Positions 42,484-50,639 of a stretch of 64,000 bases of DNA are shown one piece after another. Source of the DNA: Streptomyces sp. SID13726 (lineage in GTDB: Bacteria; Actinomycetota; Actinomycetes; Streptomycetales; Streptomycetaceae); the NCBI RefSeq assembly GCF_010548375.1, contig NZ_JAAGLY010000002.1:248001-312000 (forward strand), written 5' to 3'. The notes under the pieces were generated by a model that was not told the origin of the DNA, ran no database searches, and saw only the letters and a program-made list of their open reading frames with translations. Within the stretch, counting starts at the first letter, position 1. Each line of letters begins with the position of its first letter. The position numbers and the translations under genes were made by a program.

Positions 42484-42840
42484 ATGCTGATCCGTATCGA
42501 CGCGGGTTCCACCGTCCCGCTGGCGGAGCAGATCGCCGCCACCGTGCGCAGGGCGCTGGCGGACGAGGCCCTGAAACCGGGCGAGCGGCTCCCCGCCGCG
42601 CGTGAGGTGGCACGGCTGCTCGACATCAACATGCACACCGTGCTGCGCGGCTATCAGCTGTTGCGTGACGAGGGTCTGATCGACCTGCGGCGCGGCCGGG
42701 GCGCCGTGGTGATCGCCGCTCCGGAGCAGGCCCGGCTGCGCGAGTTCGCCCTGCAACTGGTGGCGGCGGCCCGGGAGGCGGGCCTCTCGGAGTCCGGGGC
42801 GGTCGAGTTGCTGCGTGACTGCTGGGCGGAGGGGTCGTGA
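42484..42840 (+). CDS. GntR-family (YtrA-type) transcriptional regulator
   Basis: 118 residues: GntR winged HTH (PLAEQIAATVRRALADEALKPGERLPAAREVARLLDINMHT), with only a ~45-residue helical tail, the short YtrA layout. It is co-transcribed with the DUF1648 gene and probably binds the ATTGTTC/GAACAAT operator upstream of the pair. Confidence 0.87.
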   Translation: MLIRIDAGSTVPLAEQIAATVRRALADEALKPGERLPAAREVARLLDINMHTVLRGYQLLRDEGLIDLRRGRGAVVIAAPEQARLREFALQLVAAAREAGLSESGAVELLRDCWAEGS

Positions 42841-42871
42841 CGGGCGTCCAGGGCGGACTCGCGGGGCTCCG

Positions 42872-42949
42872 GTCCGGGCCGGACACGCGCGACTTCTGTC
42901 CGGACCGGACACGCGGGACTTCGATCCGGACCGGACGCGCACGACTTGA
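42872..42949. repeat. Three tandem ~26-bp repeats, each with a TCCGG-N-CCGGA dyad
   Basis: Units at 42872-42897, 42898-42924 and 42925-42949 share TCCGGnCCGGACacGCGnGACTTC. Each begins with a 5-bp-arm dyad, so three dyads sit with a 26-27 base period between the GntR gene and the convergent membrane-protein gene. Confidence 0.75.
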
Positions 42950-43011
42950 CCGCACGGCTCGCGTCAACCGCCGAGGTGTCGGCCTCGCCAGGACGCCGCG
43001 GGGGCCGGATC

Positions 43012-43452
43012 TCAAGGGCGCGGGTCGCCGCCGGAGTCCGCGGTGCCGGTGCTGTTCATGGTGGAGAGACGCCGGTAGGCGGCACGCGCATGGCCGAGCC
43101 GCGCCAGTGCCGTACCGGCGACGGCGGCGGCCAGCAGACAGGCCAACCAGAACGTGTCGCGCTGCACGGACCAGCTGAGGGTGCCCGCGGGCGGTATCCC
43201 GAAGGCGTTGAGGAAGAGCCAGCACAGCACCGCCGTACCGGGAGCCGCCATGAACCGGGCCCGCCACCCGAGCAGAGAGGCGAGCAGGGACAGGCCGGCC
43301 AGGGCGAACAGGGGGCGGTCCGGACCGATGACCGCGTTCGTCGAGGCCACGAGCAGGAGCGCACCGCCGAACGCGGCGGACCACACCAGCGGTGTCGCGG
43401 CCGGCTCGGGCACAGGCCGCGCACCGGAACGGAGAAACACCCACTCGACCAC
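43012..43452 (-). CDS. Small membrane protein, unknown function
   Basis: 146 residues with four hydrophobic segments (about 20-37, 47-65, 70-87, 100-118) and a hydrophilic tail. No known family recognised with certainty. The GTG start has GAAAGGA eight bases upstream. Codon use is normal. Convergent with the GntR operon. Confidence 0.65.
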   Translation of the reverse strand: MVEWVFLRSGARPVPEPAATPLVWSAAFGGALLLVASTNAVIGPDRPLFALAGLSLLASLLGWRARFMAAPGTAVLCWLFLNAFGIPPAGTLSWSVQRDTFWLACLLAAAVAGTALARLGHARAAYRRLSTMNSTGTADSGGDPRP

Positions 43453-43920
43453 GGTCGGGTTCCTTTCGGCGCGACGACTGTCTCCTGTTCCTCCAGCGTG
43501 TCGCTGAGGGTTTCCAAAGATATGCCCAAGCGGACACCGGCGTTCAGCAGTAGGGCTGTTGACCGGTCAGGGGGCCGCCGCCGGAATCTCCCTGTTACTC
43601 ACTTTCGGGTGACGGTCCCGCGCGGGCCGGGGTGGCGCGTCCTGGCGATCGGAGGTGACGGGCCAAGGGGCACAACGGCTCATGATCCGATACGGCGTCA
43701 ACTCGGTGCGTTCGCCGCATGAATGGACGTTGCAGGCAAGGGTCACAGAAACGTGGGCTAAAGGTAACGGAGCTCCCATATCGCGTTCACAACCTGCACG
43801 AGAAGGCCATGGTGTGGATGTGCGGCCGACCGGCCGCCACCCGCACACCGCATCCGCCGGACCCACCCGGCACTCACCGAAGTGCCGGACCGCGCGGATG
43901 CCGTACAGCCAGGGGGCTTT
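43453..43920. other. 468-base gap without a credible gene
   Basis: Intergenic between the divergent small membrane protein and the lamin-tail protein. Frames here have poor codon bias. It should hold promoters for both genes; the stretch GGCTAAAGGTAACGG near 43757-43771 is locally less GC-rich. No riboswitch or RNA gene recognised. Confidence 0.5.
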
Positions 43921-44406
43921 GTGTCTTCTTCCACTGTGACCGCTCGCCGAATCTCCGCCGCGGCCTTGGCGGCCGCCGCCGTCATCGGGGTGTCGGCGCT
44001 GCCGGCCTCCGCGGCCGACCACTCCCGGCCGCAGCGCCCGCAGGTGGAGATCAGCGCGGTGCAGTACGACGCGCCGGGCCACAACGACCGCTCACAGCGC
44101 TCGCTGAACAAGGAATGGGTGGAGCTCACCAACACCACGCGCCACACGGTCAACCTCGACGGCTGGACCCTGCGGAACAAGGAAGGCCGCACCTACACCT
44201 TCCACCACTACCGCCTGGAGGGCCGCGCCACCGTCCGCGTCCACACCGGCCAGGGCCGCGACACCGACCGTGACCTCTACCAGGACCGCCGCAACGAGGT
44301 CTGGGACAACCGCGCCGACACCGCCACCCTGCGCAACGACCACGGCCGCTTCGTCGACGACGAGTCCTGGGGCGGCCGCCACCACCGCCCCGGCAACCGC
44401 CACTGA
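43921..44406 (+). CDS. Secreted lamin-tail-domain protein
   Basis: 161 residues from GTG at 43921 (AGGGGGC just upstream). A signal peptide (RRISAAALAAAAVIGVSALPASAA) leads to a lamin-tail domain: QVEISAVQYDAPG, NKEWVELTNTTRHTVNLDGWTLRNKEGRT, then DTATLRNDHGRFVDDESW. This Ig-like fold is common in Streptomyces exported proteins and probably mediates surface or DNA/polymer binding. His/Arg-rich end. Confidence 0.85.
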   Translation: MSSSTVTARRISAAALAAAAVIGVSALPASAADHSRPQRPQVEISAVQYDAPGHNDRSQRSLNKEWVELTNTTRHTVNLDGWTLRNKEGRTYTFHHYRLEGRATVRVHTGQGRDTDRDLYQDRRNEVWDNRADTATLRNDHGRFVDDESWGGRHHRPGNRH

Positions 44407-44785
44407 CCCATACCGCACCGCCGGCGCCCGCTGAACACCGCACCGCCGGCACCACCGCCAACGGCGTGCCAGACCCGCACCGGGCCTGGCACGCCGTTCG
44501 CGTGCGCGGACACATGCGGCTCCGGTTCGCTCGGCGGACTCCGCCGGCTCCCCGGCCGTGTACGGGTTTCCCCGCGGGGTGACGCTCTGCTTTCCCGAGA
44601 TCCACGCTCTCGCGGCGGTTTGTCCACACGTGACGCGAGGGGCTCGATGGACAACGTCAGTGCACTGAGGATTTCCCGTGAACCGGCATCCAGGGCTCGC
44701 CGCGCGAGACCGAAGGCGCAACGGTTCTCCCCGCCCCGCGGTCTCACGGTCCCGCGGAAGCAGCCTCACGGAAATGGAACCCCCC
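44407..44785. other. Intergenic region between the lamin-tail and RIP genes
   Basis: 379 bases. It holds the terminator of the upstream gene and a 14-base direct repeat ACCGCACCGCCGGC at 44412-44425 and 44437-44450. The remaining ~290 bases should contain the RIP promoter; no clear -35/-10 was identified. Confidence 0.5.
44460..44498 (+). terminator. Terminator of the lamin-tail gene
   Basis: Perfect 13-bp stem AACGGCGTGCCAG / CTGGCACGCCGTT with a 13-base loop, 54 bases past the stop. Confidence 0.75.
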
Positions 44786-45769
44786 ATGTCAGTACGTGTC
44801 CTCCGACGTCTCGGCATCTCGCTCGCCCTCCCCGCGATGGCCGTCGGCGCCCTGTCGCTCGCCGAGAGCCCCACCACCCACCCCACTTCGAAGGACACGC
44901 ACGCGGCCGTCGGGACCCGTCTCGGCTCCGACACCGTCCAGACCGTCGCGGTCGGCGACAAGTGGTCCAAGGTCGTCTGGGACGTCGACGGCGGTTCGAC
45001 GAGCTACGCGGAACTCGTCAACTCGCTGCGCGCGGCCGTCGCGGCCACGGGCGGTCACCGCACCAACGTCAACGCGAACGGGCGCAACCTCGCGGTCGAC
45101 GTCACCGGCACCAACGACCGGGAGTTCATCGACCTGGAGGTCCGCACGGCCGGCGCGAACATCCACCTCGTGGTGCGCGCCAGCGACATGTACGTCATCG
45201 GGTACCACTTCTGGGACCAGACGCACGGGAACACGTACTACCCGCTCGCCAGGGAGGGCGTCACCCTCCCGTCCTGGGCCCTGGGCGACGGCCACAGCAA
45301 CACCTCGACCTGGGAGGAGACGGCCACCTTCCTGGGCCACGAGAACTACAACGACCTGGCCAGAATGGCCGGAACGGCCCTGCGGGACGTGACGCTGAAC
45401 CAGCACAACCTCCGCCAGGCCATCTTCGACATGCGCACCGACCCGCAGGGCCGGGACGCGAACTCCCTGCGGAACAAGGCCGGCGGCGTCCTGCGCATGA
45501 TCGCCGCCGTCTCCGAGGGCGTACGGTCCCGTCCGCTCGCCAACGACCTCGGGCGCGCCCTGCACATGGGCACGAACCTCAACCTGGCGCCGTACGTGGA
45601 CCTGATCAACAACTGGTCCTCCATCAGCAACATCGTCACCACTCCGGGGTCGCCCGCCGTCCAGACCTCCAACCACGGATGGGTCCGCACCGCGGCGGAC
45701 GCGGCGGCCCTGCTCCTCGTGGCGCTGGCCCACCGAGCCAGCACCTCCAACATCCACGACGAGCTGTAG
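44786..45769 (+). CDS. Ribosome-inactivating protein (type 1 RIP, rRNA N-glycosidase)
   Basis: 327 residues. A likely export signal (RRLGISLALPAMAVGALSLA) precedes a RIP domain (about 55-325). All five catalytic positions known from ricin A align: Tyr136 in DMYVIGY, Tyr188 in NYNDLARMAG, Glu244 and Arg247 in SEGVR, and Trp277 in NNWSS. RIPs remove one adenine from the sarcin-ricin loop of large-subunit rRNA and stop translation. There is no lectin B-chain, so type 1; Streptomyces coelicolor is known to carry such a protein. ATG 44786 preferred; ATG 44774 is possible. A very strong terminator follows. No immunity gene is obvious. Confidence 0.9.
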   Translation: MSVRVLRRLGISLALPAMAVGALSLAESPTTHPTSKDTHAAVGTRLGSDTVQTVAVGDKWSKVVWDVDGGSTSYAELVNSLRAAVAATGGHRTNVNANGRNLAVDVTGTNDREFIDLEVRTAGANIHLVVRASDMYVIGYHFWDQTHGNTYYPLAREGVTLPSWALGDGHSNTSTWEETATFLGHENYNDLARMAGTALRDVTLNQHNLRQAIFDMRTDPQGRDANSLRNKAGGVLRMIAAVSEGVRSRPLANDLGRALHMGTNLNLAPYVDLINNWSSISNIVTTPGSPAVQTSNHGWVRTAADAAALLLVALAHRASTSNIHDEL

Positions 45770-45785
45770 GCAGACAGAGGCATCC

Positions 45786-45827
45786 GCACGGGCTGAGGGC
45801 CGGGGCCACCCGGCCCTCAGCCCGTGC
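45786..45827 (+). terminator. Strong terminator after the RIP gene
   Basis: A perfect 19-bp stem (GCACGGGCTGAGGGCCGGG with its exact complement) and a four-base loop, 16 bases past the stop. No T-run. It isolates the RIP message from the STAND gene downstream. Confidence 0.85.
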
Positions 45828-45934
45828 GCGACAGGCATGACCTCGCCCTCAGAATGTTCGCTTTTGCCATTCCATTTCTGATCGTTCACCCTCTCGTCAC
45901 CCATACCTCCTCATATCAGCCAGGAGGTGACGAC

Positions 45935-48900
45935 ATGGGCCGTCCAGAGAAACCGATCGACCCGGACGCGGGTCCCGTCCAGCGTCTCGCCCACGACCTG
46001 CGCGGACTGCGGGCGTCCGCGGGAAGTCCGGCCTACCGGCTCATGGCCCGCCGGGCGCACTATTCCGCCGCCGCGCTGGCGCTGGCGGCGTCGGGAGAGA
46101 GACTGCCGTCGCTGGCGGTCGTGCTCGCGTACGCCCGTGCCTGCGGCGCCGACGCCGCGCCCTGGGAAGGGCGCTGGCTGGAAGCCGCGGACGCCGCCGA
46201 GCGGCTCACGGCACCCGACGACGGCCGGTCGGTGTCGCCCTACCGGGGACCGGAACGCTTCGAGACCGAGCACCGGCAGCTGTTCTTCGGCCGTGACCGG
46301 GTCGTCGACGACCTGTTGTTGCTGCTGCGCGAGCACCGGTTCGCCGCGCTGTGCGGGCCCTCCGGAAGCGGCATGTCCTCACTGTTGCGGGCCGGGCTGC
46401 TGCCCGTGCTGACCGAAGCCGCGCGAGAGAGCGGCCGGCCGGTGGACGTCCGGCTGATCACACCGGGCGCGCGACCCGCCACGGCATACGGACGGCTGCT
46501 CACCCCGGGCGCCCGGGACCCGGAGCGCTGGATCGTCGTCGACGAGACACATGAACTCGCCACACTGGACTGCGACGACGCGGAACGAACCCGGTTCGCC
46601 GAATTCCTGCTGCGGGCCGGCGACCCGGCCTCCCGACTGCGGGTGGTCATCGCCCTGCGCTCGGACTTCCCCTCCTGGTACCCCGCGAGCCAGGCCCTCT
46701 CCGCGGCCCTGCGGGACAGCACGCTCGACGTGCCGGCGATGACGGCGACCGAACTGCGTGAGGCGATCGTGCGTCCCGCGGCCGTCGCCGGACTGACCGT
46801 CGAACGCGAGCTCACCAGCCGGCTCGTCGGCGACGTCCTGGGCAGTCCCGGCGCGCTCCCGCTGCTCTCCCACGCTCTCCACGAGGCCTGGCGCCGCCGC
46901 CGGGGCCGGCTGCTGACCCTGGCCGACTACGAGGCGGCGGGCGGAGCACGCGGCGCGATCGCCACGTCCGCCGAGCGGATCTACGGCCGGTTCACCACGG
47001 CACAGGCCCGCACCGCCCGCCGGATCATGCTGCGCCTGGTCGCCCCCGGCGGCACCGCGCCGGACGTCCGTCACCCCGTACGGCGCTGTGACGCCTGGGC
47101 CTTCACCCAGCTGGAGACCCGTGCCGTCGTGCACGCGCTGATCGCGGCACGGCTGGTCATCGTGGCGGGCGACCGCGTCGAACTCTCGGACCCCGCGCTG
47201 ATCACCCATTGGCCGCGCCTGGCCGCCTGGCTCGGGGAGGAGCGCGAACGGCTCCCGCACCGCCGCCATCTCACCGAGGCCGCCCGTGCGTGGGAACACC
47301 TCGGACAGGACGACGGCGATCTCTACCGGGGCCGACGGCTCGCTCTCGCCGAGGAACTGTTCCCCCTCGATGCCGGGAACGACGACCTCACGCCCGTCGA
47401 ACGCTCCTTCCTCGTCGTCTCCGCACAGCGCGGTGACACACGCGGCGGGGCTTTGCGGACGGGCAATCTGCCCACCGCGTTCACCAGCCTCGTCGGACGG
47501 CAGGACGAACTCGCCGAAGCCACCGCTCTGCTCGCGAAGGCACGGCTGCTCACTCTCACGGGCGCGGGCGGCATCGGCAAGACACGGCTGGCTCTGGAGG
47601 TGGCCCGCAGCCGGGCGGGCGCGTTCCGCGACGGAGCGTGGCTGGTGGACCTGACGCCGGTCCAAGATCCCGAGGCCGTGGCCTGCGCCGTCGCCGCCGC
47701 GCTGAGACTGCCCGACCGCGGGGCTCTGCCCGTCGTCGAACAGCTCTCCGACTACCTCGCCGGGCGGCAGGCCCTGATCGTGCTGGACAACTGCGAACAC
47801 CTCGTCGACGCCTGCGCGGAAGTGGCGGCGGCCCTCCTCGGCGCCGCTCCCGGGGTACACGTCGTCTCGACGAGCCGTCACACGTTGGGCGTCGCAGGCG
47901 AGCACGTCTTCACCGTCCCCCCGCTGTCCCCGCGGGACGCGGCCCGGCTCCTTCTGGACCGCGTCACGGCCGTCCGGCCCGGGTTCACCCTCGACGACGC
48001 CGACCACGCCCAGGTCTCCCGGCTGTGCGCCGATCTGGACGGGCTGCCGCTGGCCATCGAGCTCGCCGCGTCCCGGTTGCGCACACTCAGCGTGCGGCAG
48101 CTGGCGGACCGTCTGGAGAACCGCTTCGCCCTTCTCTGCTCGGGCGGCGCGGACCGACCGCCCCACCAGCGCACCCTGCGGGGGATGATCGACTGGAGCC
48201 ACGAGCTGTGCGCGCCGGACGAACGGCTGCTCTGGCGGCGGCTGTCCGTCTTCGTCGGTGGTTTCGGCCTGGACGCGGCCGAGGCCGTGTGTGCGGGCGA
48301 CGGCATCACCGCACACGACGTACCGGTCCTGCTGGACCGGCTGGTCGCCCAGTCCGTCGTCCTGACCTCGGAGTGCGAGGGCGTACCGCGCTACCGGCTG
48401 CTGGAGACCGTCTGGCGGTACGGCAGGGAACGGCTGACGGAATCCGGCGAGGAGGACCGGCTACGCCTGCGTCACCTCGCCCATTTCCTCGCCCTAGCCC
48501 GGCGTGTCAACCGGGACTGGTACGGACCCGATCAGGTGGAGAGCCTGACCCGGTTGCGCGTCGAGCACAACAATCTGGTGGCCGCACTGGACCACGGCCC
48601 CGGTGGGCGCGACCGGCTGGCCCTGGCCACGGAACTGTCCTGGCACTGGGTCGCCGGAGGATTCCTCGGCGAGGGACGCCGTCGCCTCCTCGAGACACTC
48701 GCGGCCACCCCGCAGCCCACGGCCGAGCGCGCCGGAGCTCTGGTCGCGGCCGCCTGGCTGGCACAGACCCAGGGCGACCTGGCGACGGCCGACCGTTTTC
48801 TGGACGAGGCCGAGTCGCTGGCCGAGCGGCTGGCCGACCCCTGGATGCTGACCCACATAGGTGGTTTCCGAGGAGTCTCGGCGAACTACCGCGGCCGACC

Positions 48901-49537
48901 GCAGGAGAGCATCGCCCGCTACGAGGAGGCGTGGGCCGCCATGAAGGACCTGGGCGACGGGCGTGAAGCGACATCCTGGCTGCTCGCGCTGGCCTGCGCC
49001 CAGGCGTACGCCGGTGATCCGCGTGCGACGGAGACCGGTGCGCGGGTGATCGCCGCGGCCGAGGCGAGCGGCGACCGGTGGGGCCGCGCACAAATGCTGC
49101 TCGCACTGGGCCACGACGCCTGGGCACGCGGCCGGGCGCACCGGACCAGGACGCTGGCCAGGACCGCGCTGGAGTGCATGCGCGGCTTCCACGACCACGC
49201 GATGATCGCGCGGATGCTGGAACTGCTGGCCTGGGCCACCGCCGCCGAAGGAGACCACCGGCAGGCCGCCCACCTGCTGGGCGTCGCGGAAGCCCTGTGG
49301 CGCGACGCCGGCAGCTCGATCGCCGCGTTCGGTCCGCAACCGGCGGCCGACCACGCTCGCTGCGCGGAGGACACCGTCCGCGCCCTGGGCCAGGCAACCT
49401 ACAAGAAGCTGTTCGAGGAGGGGCGCCGCCACAACACCCCGTCCCTGGCCCTCCACCACGCCCTGTGGCTCCACCACGAAACCCGCACCCCCTTCGCCCT
49501 CCCCACGGAGCGTGCCGCCTTCGGCATCGGCGCCTGA
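45935..49537 (+). CDS. STAND protein with two NTPase modules (HTH - nSTAND1 - NB-ARC-like - TPR)
   Basis: 1200 residues. Domains: a Xre-like helical N-terminus (about 14-85); an nSTAND1 module (about 101-430, SPYRGPERFETEHRQLFFGR) whose P-loop reads GPSGSGMSS (141-149), with Met147 replacing the Walker A Lys; a second AfsR/LuxR-type ATPase (about 515-800, NLPTAFTSLVGRQDEL) with an intact GAGGIGKT (543-550) and IVLDNCEHL Walker B; then ~300 residues of TPR-like helices (880-1190). STAND proteins are signal switches in regulation and phage defence; joining two unrelated NTPase modules is unusual. AGGAGGTGA fixes the ATG. Encoded next to the RIP gene, across a terminator. Confidence 0.85.
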   Translation: MGRPEKPIDPDAGPVQRLAHDLRGLRASAGSPAYRLMARRAHYSAAALALAASGERLPSLAVVLAYARACGADAAPWEGRWLEAADAAERLTAPDDGRSVSPYRGPERFETEHRQLFFGRDRVVDDLLLLLREHRFAALCGPSGSGMSSLLRAGLLPVLTEAARESGRPVDVRLITPGARPATAYGRLLTPGARDPERWIVVDETHELATLDCDDAERTRFAEFLLRAGDPASRLRVVIALRSDFPSWYPASQALSAALRDSTLDVPAMTATELREAIVRPAAVAGLTVERELTSRLVGDVLGSPGALPLLSHALHEAWRRRRGRLLTLADYEAAGGARGAIATSAERIYGRFTTAQARTARRIMLRLVAPGGTAPDVRHPVRRCDAWAFTQLETRAVVHALIAARLVIVAGDRVELSDPALITHWPRLAAWLGEERERLPHRRHLTEAARAWEHLGQDDGDLYRGRRLALAEELFPLDAGNDDLTPVERSFLVVSAQRGDTRGGALRTGNLPTAFTSLVGRQDELAEATALLAKARLLTLTGAGGIGKTRLALEVARSRAGAFRDGAWLVDLTPVQDPEAVACAVAAALRLPDRGALPVVEQLSDYLAGRQALIVLDNCEHLVDACAEVAAALLGAAPGVHVVSTSRHTLGVAGEHVFTVPPLSPRDAARLLLDRVTAVRPGFTLDDADHAQVSRLCADLDGLPLAIELAASRLRTLSVRQLADRLENRFALLCSGGADRPPHQRTLRGMIDWSHELCAPDERLLWRRLSVFVGGFGLDAAEAVCAGDGITAHDVPVLLDRLVAQSVVLTSECEGVPRYRLLETVWRYGRERLTESGEEDRLRLRHLAHFLALARRVNRDWYGPDQVESLTRLRVEHNNLVAALDHGPGGRDRLALATELSWHWVAGGFLGEGRRRLLETLAATPQPTAERAGALVAAAWLAQTQGDLATADRFLDEAESLAERLADPWMLTHIGGFRGVSANYRGRPQESIARYEEAWAAMKDLGDGREATSWLLALACAQAYAGDPRATETGARVIAAAEASGDRWGRAQMLLALGHDAWARGRAHRTRTLARTALECMRGFHDHAMIARMLELLAWATAAEGDHRQAAHLLGVAEALWRDAGSSIAAFGPQPAADHARCAEDTVRALGQATYKKLFEEGRRHNTPSLALHHALWLHHETRTPFALPTERAAFGIGA

Positions 49538-49611
49538 CACCGCCCCTGCGGGAGCGGGGGTGCAGGCCGCGTCATGGTGCGGGCTGCCGGCCAGTATCCG
49601 TTTCGTCCGGC

Positions 49612-50598
49612 TCACTGCTTCAGGAAACCCTTCTCCTTCAGGAACTCGGTGGCGACGGCGGCGGGTTCCTCGCCCTTGGCGCTCACCTCGGCGTTCAGCT
49701 CCTGCATCACCGGCGTGGTCAGTGTCTCGGCGAGCGGCTTGAGCACCTGGAGGATCTCCGGATGCTCCTCGTCCGTCTTCTTCATCACCTGCGGTACGGC
49801 GTTGTAGACCGGGAAGAAGGACTTGTCGTCCTTGAGTACGTGCAGGCCGAGGGCGCTGATGCGGCCGTCGGTGGTGAACACCTCACCGAAGTCGCAGGCG
49901 CCCTTGCCGGTCTGGGTGTAGATCACGCCGATGCCGAGGGAGGTCGTCGTACCGCCGGTGACGGCGTATGCCTTCTTGAAGCCCGGATAGCCGTCGACGC
50001 GGCTGAGGAACTCCGACTCCACACAGACCTTCGACGACGTGTGTGCGTTGAGGTACGCGGCCATGTCGGAGTCGGTCTCCACGTTGTTCTTCTTGGCGAA
50101 GGCGTCGGAGACCGCGAAGGCGTAGGTGTTGTTGAAGGGAGCGCGCTGTCCCCAGACGACGCCGTTCTTCTCCAGGTCCAGCTTCTTGACCGCGTCGTAC
50201 TGCTGCTCGGGATCGAAGATCGGCTTCTGCTTCAGGAAGTCGACCCAGGCCGTGCCGGTGTACTCCCAGTAGATGTCGCTCTCCCCCCGGGTGAGCTTCG
50301 CCCGGGTCTGGCTGGCGCCCTTGCTGTTGGTCTCGTCGACGGCCTTCGCTCCCGCCGCGCACATCATCTTGAGGGTGAGCTGCCCCAGCAGGAGCTGTTC
50401 GTCGAACTCCTTGGAGCCGACCTTCACGGTGACCCCTTTGAGGGCGGCGGGATCGACCGACCCCGGCTCGACGCCCGTACAGGGGCCCTTTCCGGTGTCG
50501 GCGCCGCCCTCGCTCAGACCGCTGCCGCAGGCGGTCAGAGCGAGCAGGGCGGTCGCCAGTCCGGCGGTGATGACCGTAAGTCTCGGCGAAGACAGCAT
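49612..50598 (-). CDS. Osmoprotectant (glycine betaine/choline) ABC transporter substrate-binding lipoprotein
   Basis: 328 residues. Signal peptide with lipobox LTAC (Cys about 23), then an OpuAC/ProX-type binding domain: VTVKVGSKEFDEQLLLGQLT, SDIYWEYTGTAWVDFL, FAVSDAFAKKNNVETDSDMA and the hinge end MQELNAEVSAKGEEPAAVA. It captures betaine, choline or a relative outside the membrane. The ATG has GAAGGGGAAG upstream. Its permease and ATPase genes are absent: an IS701 element begins within ~60 bases of its start, so it is probably cut off from its operon. Confidence 0.87.
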   Translation of the reverse strand: MLSSPRLTVITAGLATALLALTACGSGLSEGGADTGKGPCTGVEPGSVDPAALKGVTVKVGSKEFDEQLLLGQLTLKMMCAAGAKAVDETNSKGASQTRAKLTRGESDIYWEYTGTAWVDFLKQKPIFDPEQQYDAVKKLDLEKNGVVWGQRAPFNNTYAFAVSDAFAKKNNVETDSDMAAYLNAHTSSKVCVESEFLSRVDGYPGFKKAYAVTGGTTTSLGIGVIYTQTGKGACDFGEVFTTDGRISALGLHVLKDDKSFFPVYNAVPQVMKKTDEEHPEILQVLKPLAETLTTPVMQELNAEVSAKGEEPAAVATEFLKEKGFLKQ

Positions 50599-50613
50599 GG
50601 CTTCCCCTTCGTT

Positions 50614-50639
50614 CTCTCTGTACGGGCTCTCTGTACGGG
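50614..50639. repeat. Perfect 13-bp tandem duplication in the binding-protein leader
   Basis: CTCTCTGTACGGG occurs twice head-to-tail (50614-50626, 50627-50639), 16 bases before the binding-protein ATG and beside the left side of the IS element. Confidence 0.85.

Noticed and set aside
42837..43178. A plus-strand frame overlapping the GntR stop by GTGA
   Set aside because: The overlap looks attractive but the product is Arg/Pro/Thr-rich and mostly encodes the 26-bp repeats; codon bias is wrong for a gene.
43567..44082. Minus- and plus-strand frames in the gap before the lamin-tail gene
   Set aside because: No ribosome site, poor third-position GC and no protein-like sequence.
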